Assembly: GCA_021793875.1 (NCBI GenBank)
Contig: JAJYRX010000087.1
Coordinates: forward strand, 1 to 6,348
Reading direction: 5' to 3'
DNA length: 6,348 bases
DNA from: Pseudomonadota bacterium
GTDB lineage: Bacteria; Pseudomonadota; Gammaproteobacteria; Burkholderiales; Burkholderiaceae_B
Shown here: in pieces, positions 1 to 6,348 of the stretch
How the letters are laid out: every line of letters starts with the position of its first letter
How positions within the stretch are numbered: the stretch's first letter is position 1
Program-made: the position numbers and the translations under genes
Notes under the pieces: generated by a model
What the model saw: only the letters and a program-made list of their open reading frames with translations
Database searches by the model: none
What the model was told of the DNA's origin: nothing

Positions 1-23
1 ATTTTCCCCTATAAACCACAATA

Positions 24-58
24 AGTATAAATACTCGTTAAATAAACAGTATAAATAC
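24..58. repeat. 11-bp direct repeat with internal dyad (possible operator)
   Basis: The 11-mer AGTATAAATAC occurs exactly at 24-34 and again at 48-58, with starts 24 bp apart. The first copy is part of a short inverted repeat, AGTAT-AA-ATACT (24-35); in the second the last base of the right arm is changed (ATACA). Two dyad-containing boxes a little over two helical turns apart, just upstream of a promoter candidate, look like binding sites for a dimeric regulator. The region is very AT-rich, so chance is a real alternative, and I cannot name a regulator. Confidence 0.35.
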
Positions 59-76
59 AATATACAGGGCTATGAC

Positions 77-85
77 TGCTATACT
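77..85 (+). promoter_or_regulatory. Candidate extended -10 promoter for the GST gene
   Basis: TGCTATACT fits an extended -10 element (TGnTATAAT) with five of six -10 bases. No good -35 box lies 17 bp upstream (the bases there are ACAATA), which is tolerable for extended -10 promoters. Transcription would begin near position 92, giving a leader of roughly 23 nt before the ATG at 115. This is a prediction from base pattern only. Confidence 0.4.
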
Positions 86-114
86 TTTTCTGCTTGTAAC
101 TTTTTGATGTGATT

Positions 115-726
115 ATGAAACTTATAGGTTCGCTTACTAGTCCTTATGTGCGCAAAGTACGCGTGGTAATGGCGGAAAAAAAGCTAGAGCACGAACTAAT
201 CATCGACAACGTTTGGTCTCCCGATGCCAAGGTTAAAAGTTATAACCCTCTTGGTAAAGTACCCTGCCTCATTATGGACGATCAAGGCAGTTTGTTCGAT
301 TCACGTGTAATAGTTGAATATCTAGACACCCTATCGCCTGTTGGCAGGCTTATTCCACAAAACGGACGAGAGCGTGCGGCAGTCAAGTGCTGGGAAGCCA
401 TAGCCGACGGCATTCTTGACGCAGCCATATCTATACAAACTGAAAACAATCAGCGCGAAGCACATCTTCGTTGTGAAAAGTGGGTACAGCGTCAAATGAG
501 TAAAATCCAGGCTGCGCTAGAATCTATGGAAAACACTTTAGGTGAGCAAGCATATTGCACTGGGGTTAATTTTAGCCTTGCTGACATTGCTGTTGGCTGT
601 GCACTTGGTTATCTTGACCTGCGCTTTAGCAGTATAAACTGGCGTAATAATCATACAAACTTAGCACGTTTGTATGAAAAAATAAGTGTACGCGCATCAT
701 TTGAGGCTACAAAGCCACCTCAATAG
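115..726 (+). CDS. Glutathione S-transferase family protein (YibF-like)
   Basis: A 203-residue cytosolic protein with the two-domain GST layout. The N-terminal thioredoxin-like domain (about 1-75) opens with MKLIGSLTSPYVRKV, very close to the start of E. coli YibF as I recall it. It has the NPLGKVP loop with the cis-proline at Pro50 and the acidic-Ser glutathione-binding pair Asp62-Ser63. The helical C-terminal domain (about 85-200) contains the N-capping box Ser154-Leu-Ala-Asp157. The active-site region is TSPY (residues 8-11), with Ser9 where beta-class enzymes carry cysteine, so Ser9 is the candidate glutathione-interacting residue. Such proteins usually conjugate or reduce with glutathione, but the substrate cannot be read from sequence. 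I chose ATG 115 because MKLIGS matches the family start; an in-frame GTG at 109 would add two residues. Neither start has a clear Shine-Dalgarno sequence. The gene is monocistronic here and converges on the permease gene 10 bp downstream. Confidence 0.88.
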   Translation: MKLIGSLTSPYVRKVRVVMAEKKLEHELIIDNVWSPDAKVKSYNPLGKVPCLIMDDQGSLFDSRVIVEYLDTLSPVGRLIPQNGRERAAVKCWEAIADGILDAAISIQTENNQREAHLRCEKWVQRQMSKIQAALESMENTLGEQAYCTGVNFSLADIAVGCALGYLDLRFSSINWRNNHTNLARLYEKISVRASFEATKPPQ

Positions 727-742
727 TTAACTATAGCTATAG
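723..742. other. Two overlapping 12-bp palindromes at the convergent gene junction
   Basis: ATAGTTAACTAT (723-734) and CTATAGCTATAG (731-742) are both perfect palindromes and share four bases. Together they span the GST stop codon, the 10-bp gap and the stop of the opposite-strand permease. Neither has an unpaired loop or a following T-run, so this is not a canonical intrinsic terminator. A weak hairpin (TGAGG 702-706 with CCTCA 718-722) lies just upstream, also without a T-run. The pair may be chance in AT-rich sequence or a protein-binding site. Confidence 0.3.
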
Positions 743-1555
743 CCCTGCCTGCTGCCACGACTTGTAAAGCATATAAGCAGCTATTGCAAAAAGCATTATT
801 CCAAACACTCTACGTAAAGTCTTTACAGGTAGCTTATGAGCATAGCTAGCGCCTAATGGAGCCGTTAGAACACTAACAACAGACACCACAATTAAAGCCG
901 GCCAGAATATATAACCAATCATTGCTGGCTGATCTTGGACTACACCAAAACCAGAATATATATACCCTACGCTATTTGACACTGCAATAAAGAAACCCAA
1001 AGCAGCAGATGTAGCAACTGCGTTGGGCATAGCCACATTGCCTCTTGTCATGTAGGGAACCGACAAAAAGCCGCCCCCTGCACCAACAAGCCCCGAAAGA
1101 AACCCTATACCCGCACCAACTCCAAAACTTATTACTGGTGTAGGCATACTTCTATTAGGTATTAAAGCAGGTGATCTAAGCATTCTGTAGCCCGAGTAAC
1201 CGACAAACAAAGCAAAAAACAGCGATAACCCTGCACCGCTCAAATACGAAAAAACGGCTCCACCGGATAAAAACCCACCAATAATTATTCCCGGCGCCAT
1301 AATAGCTACTATGGGCCATAAAATAGCTTTCTTTGCTTGATGGGCACGCACGCTGGAAATGGATGTAAAAACAATAGTTGTCATAGCTGTGGCTATTGCA
1401 GCATGAACCACCCATTCTTCAGGCACTCCGTATAGTGGAAATAATATGCTCATGAATGGCACCAGTACCATTCCACCGCCTATGCCTAATAACCCGGCCA
1501 GGAACCCAACGGACGCACCTAAAAAAACAAAATAAAAGACAAAGCTTAGGTCCAT
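737..1555 (-). CDS. TauE/SafE family (DUF81) anion permease
   Basis: A 272-residue polytopic inner-membrane protein with about eight hydrophobic segments and almost no soluble domain. It shows the family's internal duplication: VGFLAGLLGIGGGMVLVP at residues 16-33 is repeated as IGFLSGLVGAGGGFLSVP at 150-167. The family's conserved HAAIATAM block lies at 51-58. Family members export sulfite, sulfoacetate or related small organic anions, but most are uncharacterised and the substrate here is unknown. I chose ATG 1555 because GGTGGA (1564-1569) sits 8 nt upstream and MDLS followed directly by the first membrane segment looks like the natural start. An ATG at 1579 would add eight polar residues with an SD only 3 nt away. 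The start overlaps the mnmA stop by 10 nt, so it is probably translated from the glc-mnmA transcript. By context it could move glycolate, glyoxylate or a sulfur compound; this is inference. Confidence 0.87.
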   Translation of the reverse strand: MDLSFVFYFVFLGASVGFLAGLLGIGGGMVLVPFMSILFPLYGVPEEWVVHAAIATAMTTIVFTSISSVRAHQAKKAILWPIVAIMAPGIIIGGFLSGGAVFSYLSGAGLSLFFALFVGYSGYRMLRSPALIPNRSMPTPVISFGVGAGIGFLSGLVGAGGGFLSVPYMTRGNVAMPNAVATSAALGFFIAVSNSVGYIYSGFGVVQDQPAMIGYIFWPALIVVSVVSVLTAPLGASYAHKLPVKTLRRVFGIMLFAIAAYMLYKSWQQAGL

Positions 1556-2661
1556 GCGATGATTCCACCGCCCAGACATATATCACCATCATATAGAACG
1601 GCAGACTGACCAGGTGTAACTGCCCACTGCGGGTCATCAAAACTTAGGCTAAAGTCATTAGGAGTAGTTACTGTCTCGAGGCGGCATGGAACATCAGGCT
1701 GACGATACCTGGTTTTAGCAAATAAGTTGTCTGTGCGCTGGGGAATACTGCCTGAAACCCAACTTGCATCTTGTGCGTGTAACTTGTTAGCAAGCAGCCA
1801 AGGATGATCATGGCCCTGCACAACGTACAAAGTATTAGTTTCTAGATCTTTGCGAGCGCTGTACCAAGCCTGCGCTTTGCCATCATTATTTTGATATTCT
1901 TTAACGCCACCTATACCAAGGCCTTTGCGTTGCCCTAAAGTGTAAAAAGCAAGGCCATGATGTTCGCCTATGGTTTGGCCAGATTCAGTTTTTATTGGAC
2001 CAGGTTTAGTAGGTAAATACCTATTCAAAAACTCACGAAATGGGCGTTCACCAATAAAACAAATGCCTGTTGAGTCTTTTTTAGTTGCATTTGGCAAACC
2101 TAGCTTTACCGCAATATCACGCACTTGGGATTTAAGCATGTTGCCAAGGGGGAACATGCTTTGAGACAATTGATATTGAGTAAGCCTATGCAAAAAGTAG
2201 CTTTGGTCTTTAGAAAGGTCTTTACCCTTAAGAAGCAACCATTCTGGGTTCGCAACAGAACCAATCTTCTTAACTCTGGCGTAGTGTCCAGTAGCTATGT
2301 AATCGGCACCTAATTGCATAGCATGATCAAGAAAGGCTTTAAACTTGATCTCGGCATTGCATAGAACATCTGGATTTGGGGTTCTACCAGCAGAGTACTC
2401 TTGCAAAAACGTTGCAAACACCCGCTCTTTATACTCTTCAGCAAAGTTTACTGCTTCGATATCGACACCCACTATGTCTGCAACACTTACGGCATCAAGC
2501 CAATCTTGACGTGAAGAACAATACTCTGAATCATCATCATCTTCCCAGTTCTTCATGAACAGCCCTACAACCTCGTAGCCCTGTTCTTTCAATAGCCACG
2601 CTGCAACCGAGGAGTCTACACCCCCGGACATGCCTATTACTACTTTTGCCTTTTTACTCAC
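1546..2661 (-). CDS. mnmA: tRNA-specific 2-thiouridylase MnmA
   Basis: A 371-residue cytoplasmic enzyme that puts sulfur on C2 of the wobble uridine (U34) of tRNA-Lys, -Glu and -Gln, using ATP and sulfur relayed to it as a persulfide. The PP-loop ATP-binding motif SGGVDSS is at residues 12-18. The catalytic nucleophile is Cys101 in NPDVLCNAEIKF and the persulfide cysteine is Cys201 in GICFIGERPF, matching E. coli Cys102 and Cys199. The tRNA-contacting D-loop KNWEDDDD follows at 37-44, and the C-terminal beta-barrel region runs to the end. The start is GTG 2661: it places SKKAKVVIGMSGG at the normal N-terminus and gives the usual family length. A longer reading from 2751 would add 30 residues that only shadow glcF. 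The GTG overlaps the glcF stop in a GTGA tetranucleotide with no clear SD before it, suggesting coupled re-initiation. Its place behind glcDEF is functionally unexpected. No key residue is missing. Confidence 0.96.
   Translation of the reverse strand: MSKKAKVVIGMSGGVDSSVAAWLLKEQGYEVVGLFMKNWEDDDDSEYCSSRQDWLDAVSVADIVGVDIEAVNFAEEYKERVFATFLQEYSAGRTPNPDVLCNAEIKFKAFLDHAMQLGADYIATGHYARVKKIGSVANPEWLLLKGKDLSKDQSYFLHRLTQYQLSQSMFPLGNMLKSQVRDIAVKLGLPNATKKDSTGICFIGERPFREFLNRYLPTKPGPIKTESGQTIGEHHGLAFYTLGQRKGLGIGGVKEYQNNDGKAQAWYSARKDLETNTLYVVQGHDHPWLLANKLHAQDASWVSGSIPQRTDNLFAKTRYRQPDVPCRLETVTTPNDFSLSFDDPQWAVTPGQSAVLYDGDICLGGGIIAWT
1564..1569 (-). promoter_or_regulatory. Ribosome binding site of the permease gene, inside the mnmA 3' end
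   Basis: Minus-strand GGTGGA lies 8 nt before ATG 1555 and within the last codons of mnmA. It decides between two in-frame starts: the alternative ATG at 1579 has only GGTGA at a 3-nt spacing, which is too close for normal initiation. Confidence 0.5.
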
Positions 2662-3899
2662 GATTTGCTTTGTGCCGTAATAGCTTGATCTAGCGCTTCT
2701 ATCCAATGCATAACGGGTGTATTGCACCCACCTTCTATTTGGGTCATACAACCCATGTTAGAAGATAGTATAAGGTCAGGATTAACTGCCTGTATATTGT
2801 CAACCTTACGCTTCTGTAGCTGTGACGAAAGTTCTGGTTGTGTTATTGAATAAGTACCAGCTGCCCCACAACATAAGTGAGACTCTTCGAATGGCTTAAT
2901 ATCAAAGCCCAAACTACGTAATAATTCTTCGGTTATACCTCTTAAATCTTGCCAGTGTTGCAATGTACATGGTGGATGAAACACAGGACGATCTGGCAGC
3001 GAGCTTACCAACTGCTTCAGCTTATCGGTATGGGGCTTCACATACTCAGCAATATCAACAACATATTTAGACAATTCTTTTGCTTTTTCAGAATACTCAG
3101 GATCGTGGCGTAAATGATGGGAATACTCATTCACCATCGCACCACAGCCTGATGCGTTCATAACAACAGCCTCAGCCTGTCCACTTTTTAGCATTGGTAA
3201 CCATGCGTCAATATTTGCACGCATTTGATCGCGCGCCTTATCTTGCTTGTTAAGGTGAAAGTTAACTGCACCGCAGCAACCAGACTCACTGGCTTTTTTA
3301 ACACCAATACCCAAAGTATCTAACACCCTAATAGTAGATGCATCTATGCTCGGAGCCATTGTAGGTTGAACACAGCTAACCAATAAAATCACATAGCTGT
3401 CGTAACTTTTTCCTTCTGGTGGGAGCTCTCTAGCAGGGCGAGGATCGGTGAGCTTATTTTTAAGGTGAGTTGGTAATACAGACTTAACCGCCCTTCCTGT
3501 TTTTACCGCTGTATCGAATACCGGAGAATTAATAAGTGTTCCCAAGGCATTTAGCTTTACGCGCTCTACTATAGGTCTCTTAACCTTATCTTCTACTATG
3601 TTTCTACCTATATCCACCAGATTTGCGTATTGAACTCCTGAGGGACAAGTGGTTTCACAGTTACGACAGGTTAGACACCGGTCCAAATGGTTTTGCGTAG
3701 AACGAGTTGTGTCTTTACCCTCTAAAACCTGCTTAATAAGATATATACGACCGCGTGGGCTATCACGTTCGTCGCCGGTTACCTGATATGTTGGACAAGT
3801 AGCTAGACAGAAACCACAATGCACACAACGGCGCAATATTTCTTCTGCTTCCTTACCATACTCGCTGTCAAGCGCCCATTGGGCCAAATTTGTCTGCAT
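2658..3899 (-). CDS. glcF: Glycolate oxidase iron-sulfur subunit GlcF
   Basis: A 413-residue electron-transfer subunit of glycolate oxidase that carries electrons from the flavin subunits towards the quinone pool at the inner membrane. Two ferredoxin-like 4Fe-4S motifs lie at the N-terminus: Cys25-x2-Cys28-x2-Cys31-x3-Cys35-Pro and Cys75-x2-Cys78-x2-Cys81-x3-Cys85-Pro. Two cysteine-rich CCG domains follow, with Cys-Cys-Gly at 208-210 (flanked by Cys176 and Cys252) and 343-345 (preceded by Cys311 in PPCTLQH). Wording such as VHCGFCxATCPTYQ and DRCLTCRNCETTCPSG is nearly identical to E. coli GlcF, and the length (413 against about 407) agrees. I chose ATG 3899 because MQTNL matches the E. coli MQTQL start and a strong GGGGGAA precedes it; a start at 3938 would run 13 residues back into glcE. 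The glcE stop is 2 bp upstream and the TGA stop overlaps the mnmA start. D-lactate dehydrogenase-type Fe-S proteins are the alternative, but the GlcDEF trio argues against that. Confidence 0.96.
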   Translation of the reverse strand: MQTNLAQWALDSEYGKEAEEILRRCVHCGFCLATCPTYQVTGDERDSPRGRIYLIKQVLEGKDTTRSTQNHLDRCLTCRNCETTCPSGVQYANLVDIGRNIVEDKVKRPIVERVKLNALGTLINSPVFDTAVKTGRAVKSVLPTHLKNKLTDPRPARELPPEGKSYDSYVILLVSCVQPTMAPSIDASTIRVLDTLGIGVKKASESGCCGAVNFHLNKQDKARDQMRANIDAWLPMLKSGQAEAVVMNASGCGAMVNEYSHHLRHDPEYSEKAKELSKYVVDIAEYVKPHTDKLKQLVSSLPDRPVFHPPCTLQHWQDLRGITEELLRSLGFDIKPFEESHLCCGAAGTYSITQPELSSQLQKRKVDNIQAVNPDLILSSNMGCMTQIEGGCNTPVMHWIEALDQAITAQSKS

Positions 3900-3901
3900 T
3901 A

Positions 3902-5011
3902 TTATTCCCCCGCAACCGTAGGTAGAAGTCGGCCGCACTTATATATACCGCTGGGGTCAAATTGTTCAATCATGCTTCTATTAATTTTTTCTAAAGTGCT
4001 ACTTAATGGCTGAAAAATAGAAACACCATCTGGTTTATTTTGATACTGGTACAGGGTTGCATGACCACCTTTGCCTATAGCCATGCTACGCACTTGCTCA
4101 GCATCGATATTTTCAGCCACCCATCTTAAACCACCATTCCACTCAATAAGGGTGTTGCTATAGTCTAGCGGTGGCGTTACCGGAGGCACAGAAACACGCC
4201 ATATAGGCCTGCTATTGAAGAAGTCGTGCGTTTGATCGCGCAATGAATCCCATAAAGCCTTTGCTTCGTCATTATTAACCATGTTGCCAGTGATATGCTT
4301 AACGGTATCGTCGACAGCAGGCTCACTCCCTGACACTCTTACATATAGGCTGCCTTGATCATTATTTGACGAAGGTATCCAGGCTGATGCTGAAATAGCA
4401 AGAGGCAGACTACGCCACGATGTCAATAGGTTTAAAGCCTCGGACTGAGAAACATCTAAACGTTGTGTTTGCTCACGCACTGGCAGTGGTAGTACCTTTA
4501 TAGATAACTCTACCGCCGGGCCTATGCTACCCATAGAGCCAGACAGCAGCCTGGAAACATCGTATCCAGCGACGTTTTTCATGACCTCGCCACCAAAGCT
4601 CAATAGCTGACCATTGGTATCTAGAATTCGTGCCCCTAGAACAAAGTCGCTAACACCACCAACAGCCACCCGCCTAGGTCCAGATAGACCACTTGCTATA
4701 ACACCACCTATAGTTGATTCTGGGCCGAACCTTGGTGGCTCAAAAGCAAGCATTTGATTACGTTCAGCTAAGGTTTGCTCTATTTCCGACAACAGAGTAC
4801 CAGCCCTTGCTGTAATTACAAGCTCAGAGGGCTCATAGTTAACTATTCCTGTGTATCCAGATATATTTAGATCTTGTACTTGCGCACTTTCTTCTTTGGA
4901 TAGTGGTTCGCCATAAAAGCTTTTAGTATTACCACCAACTATACGCAGATGTTGACCAGATTCGCGAGCAGAAATAATCTGCTCAGACAGACGCTTCAAT
5001 TCATGTTGCAT
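3902..5011 (-). CDS. glcE: Glycolate oxidase FAD-binding subunit GlcE
   Basis: A 369-residue protein, slightly longer than E. coli GlcE (about 350). It has an FAD_binding_4/PCMH-type domain in roughly the first 180 residues. Visible landmarks are the glycine-rich GGNTKSFYG at 26-34, the FAD-contacting region PPRFGPESTIGGVIASG at 92-108 followed by LSGPRR, and EVMKNVAGYDVSRLL at 142-155, all typical of GlcE. The C-terminal half is weakly conserved, as usual for this subunit, and is shorter than in GlcD. It works with GlcD and GlcF as the membrane-associated glycolate oxidase; in E. coli all three subunits are needed for activity. The ATG at 5011 is preceded by AAGG at 5022-5025 with a 10-nt spacing, and only 12 bp separate it from the glcD stop. 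The gene ends in tandem TAA codons 2 bp before glcF. No frameshift or missing motif was noticed. Confidence 0.94.
   Translation of the reverse strand: MQHELKRLSEQIISARESGQHLRIVGGNTKSFYGEPLSKEESAQVQDLNISGYTGIVNYEPSELVITARAGTLLSEIEQTLAERNQMLAFEPPRFGPESTIGGVIASGLSGPRRVAVGGVSDFVLGARILDTNGQLLSFGGEVMKNVAGYDVSRLLSGSMGSIGPAVELSIKVLPLPVREQTQRLDVSQSEALNLLTSWRSLPLAISASAWIPSSNNDQGSLYVRVSGSEPAVDDTVKHITGNMVNNDEAKALWDSLRDQTHDFFNSRPIWRVSVPPVTPPLDYSNTLIEWNGGLRWVAENIDAEQVRSMAIGKGGHATLYQYQNKPDGVSIFQPLSSTLEKINRSMIEQFDPSGIYKCGRLLPTVAGE
3905..3911 (-). promoter_or_regulatory. Ribosome binding site of glcF, inside the glcE 3' end
   Basis: Minus-strand GGGGGAA lies 5 nt before ATG 3899, within the last glcE codons. 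It supports the 413-residue GlcF start. Between them glcE ends in tandem in-frame TAATAA stops, the second sharing one base with the glcF ATG. Confidence 0.55.
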
Positions 5012-5023
5012 AAAACTGAGACC

Positions 5024-6348
5024 TTAAAAACGCGGCAGATCAGGGAATGGAATTTCACCCCTGTGGACATGCATTTTGCCGTATTCGGCGCATCGTGCAA
5101 GTGTAGGTATTAGCTTGTCGGGGTTTAAAAGACCATATGGATCAAAAGCCTTCTTTACCGCAGAGAATGCATCAAGTTCAGCACGGCTGAATTGCACACA
5201 CATTTGATTAATTTTCTCATAGCCAACCCCGTGCTCACCAGTAATTGTGCCCCCCACTTCTATACATAACTCCAATATCTCAGCACCAAACTCTTCAGCG
5301 CGGGTTACCTCTCCGGGGTTGTTAGCATCAAAAAGTATAAGCGGATGCAGGTTACCATCACCGGCATGGAAAACGTTGGCACAGCGAAGATTATATTTCT
5401 CTTCCATTTTTGTCATTGCTGTGAGGACCTTACCCAGGTAACGGCGTGGAATTGTACCGTCCATACAGTAATAATCGGGTGAAATACGACCTGCTGCCGG
5501 AAAAGCGTTTTTACGTCCTGCCCAGAATGTTAAACGTTCCTGTTCAGACTTTGACACCTGCAGTCTGGTGGCGCCTGCTTGTTCAAACACCTTCATCATG
5601 CGTTTTATTTCATCTTCAACTTCAGACTCTGTGCCATCAGACTCACATAGTAGTATTGCTGCAGCATCCATGTCATAGCCAGCTTTCACAAATGGCTCTA
5701 CCATATGAGTGGCTCGCTGATCCATCATTTCTAACCCTGCGGGTATTATTCCTTGGGCAATCACATTGGTCACTGCCTGACTGGCCTCTTCTACCGTAGC
5801 AAAGCTTGCCATTATTACCCGGGCAACACTGGGGCTTGGCACGAGCTTCACAGTAGCTTCGGTGACTATACCTAACATGCCCTCGGAGCCCATAAACAGA
5901 GGAAGTAGAGCCAGGCCCGGTGAATCTGGTGCTTCGGAACCCAGTTCTACCACCTCCCCATCAATTGTTACTAGGCGGACGCGCAATACATTGTGAACAG
6001 TTAAGCCGTATTTCAGGCAATGCACACCACCAGAGTTTTCAGCAATATTCCCACCAATTGAACAAGCAATTTGACTAGATGGGTCGGGCGCATAGTAGAG
6101 CCCATATGGTTGCGCTGCTTCTGAAATAGCCAGATTCCTAACCCCTGGCTGAACAATCGCGGTCGCTGACTCTACGTCTATACTTTTAATTTTGTTTAGT
6201 TTTGACATGCCAATTAGCACGCCATTTTCTATAGGCTTGGCACCACCTGACAAGCCAGTGCCAGCACCACGAGGAACAACTGGCACCTTGAATTTTTTAC
6301 AGTCTTTTAATACTGCAATTAACTGCTCTTCATTTTCAGGGAGAACCA
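5024..6348 (-). CDS. glcD: Glycolate oxidase FAD-linked subunit GlcD (5' end beyond window)
   Basis: The catalytic flavoprotein of glycolate oxidase, oxidising glycolate (and often D-lactate) to glyoxylate or pyruvate. 440 residues are visible. The reading frame stays open to the right edge, where VLPENEEQLIAVLKDCKKF aligns with the region near residue 60 of the 499-residue E. coli protein, so about 60 N-terminal residues are missing. The GTG codon at 6286 is an internal valine, not the start. Landmarks in order: FAD-binding GAGTGLSGGA (visible residues 27-36), the PDPSSQIACSIGGN block from about 87, then the FAD-oxidase C-terminal domain with AGRKNAFPA, SPDYYCMDGTIPRR, FHAGDGNLHP and GEHGVGYEK. 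The C-terminus VHRGEIPFPDLPRF matches E. coli GlcD closely. It is the first visible gene of the glcD-glcE-glcF-mnmA-permease block and ends 12 bp before glcE. Its promoter and any regulator lie outside the window. A D-lactate dehydrogenase role is possible on GlcD sequence alone but less likely given GlcE and GlcF. Confidence 0.96.
   Translation of the reverse strand, partial: VLPENEEQLIAVLKDCKKFKVPVVPRGAGTGLSGGAKPIENGVLIGMSKLNKIKSIDVESATAIVQPGVRNLAISEAAQPYGLYYAPDPSSQIACSIGGNIAENSGGVHCLKYGLTVHNVLRVRLVTIDGEVVELGSEAPDSPGLALLPLFMGSEGMLGIVTEATVKLVPSPSVARVIMASFATVEEASQAVTNVIAQGIIPAGLEMMDQRATHMVEPFVKAGYDMDAAAILLCESDGTESEVEDEIKRMMKVFEQAGATRLQVSKSEQERLTFWAGRKNAFPAAGRISPDYYCMDGTIPRRYLGKVLTAMTKMEEKYNLRCANVFHAGDGNLHPLILFDANNPGEVTRAEEFGAEILELCIEVGGTITGEHGVGYEKINQMCVQFSRAELDAFSAVKKAFDPYGLLNPDKLIPTLARCAEYGKMHVHRGEIPFPDLPRF

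Noticed and set aside
702..722. Hairpin at the GST 3' end as an intrinsic terminator
   Set aside because: The stem is short or bulged (TGAGG with CCTCA) and no T-run follows, so it does not meet the usual pattern.
2677..2706. Possible internal promoter before mnmA (TTGGAT, 18 bp, TATTAC on the minus strand)
   Set aside because: Only three of six -35 bases and four of six -10 bases match, which is expected by chance in this composition.
2662..2751. A 30-residue N-terminal extension of MnmA
   Set aside because: It lies entirely inside the glcF 3' end in another frame, and MnmA proteins normally begin about ten residues before the SGGVDSS motif, which the GTG at 2661 provides.
3900..3938. A GlcF start at 3938
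   Set aside because: It would overlap the glcE end by 37 bases and add residues absent from E. coli GlcF; ATG 3899 has a strong SD and the matching MQT start.
5446..5799. A plus-strand open frame of 117 codons
   Set aside because: It is antisense to the strongly conserved FAD-oxidase domain of glcD and its translation resembles no family I know. The other short antisense frames within glcD, glcE/F and mnmA fall for the same reason.
6284..6286. GTG at 6286 as the glcD start codon
   Set aside because: The frame is open to the window edge and the 20 upstream codons align with the known GlcD region before VPVV, so this is an internal valine and the gene is cut by the window.

Overview
The window is an ordinary-looking bacterial chromosomal segment, probably from a low-to-mid GC betaproteobacterium of the order Burkholderiales (perhaps Alcaligenaceae). 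This placement is my inference. It rests on the MnmA sequence, which has the NWEDDDDSEYCS-type wording I associate with that order, on E. coli-like GlcD/E/F subunits, and on a YibF-type glutathione S-transferase. No sequence search was possible. The window is almost fully coding. I see no RNA gene, insertion sequence, CRISPR array or phage feature.

Left part (1-726): an AT-rich leader of about 110 bases carries an 11-bp direct repeat, each copy built around a small dyad, and an extended -10 promoter candidate. It precedes a plus-strand gene for a small glutathione S-transferase family protein. This gene converges, with a 10-bp gap, on the minus-strand block that fills the rest of the window.

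Right part (737-6348, all minus strand, transcribed right to left): five tightly packed genes in the order glcD (cut by the right edge), glcE, glcF, mnmA, TauE/SafE-family permease. The junctions are a 12-bp gap, a 2-bp gap, a 4-nt GTGA overlap and a 10-nt overlap, which points strongly to one transcript with translational coupling. GlcD (FAD), GlcE (FAD-binding) and GlcF (two 4Fe-4S clusters plus CCG domains) together form glycolate oxidase, which oxidises glycolate to glyoxylate and passes electrons towards the quinone pool. MnmA is an unrelated housekeeping tRNA 2-thiouridylase. The permease belongs to a family that moves sulfite, sulfonates or other small organic anions.

The main points of interest are the composition of this operon (glycolate oxidation joined to tRNA thiolation and an anion permease), the corrected starts of mnmA, glcF and the permease, and the operator-like repeat upstream of the GST gene. 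I found no convincing evidence of a wholly new system. The glc promoter and any regulator lie beyond the right edge.
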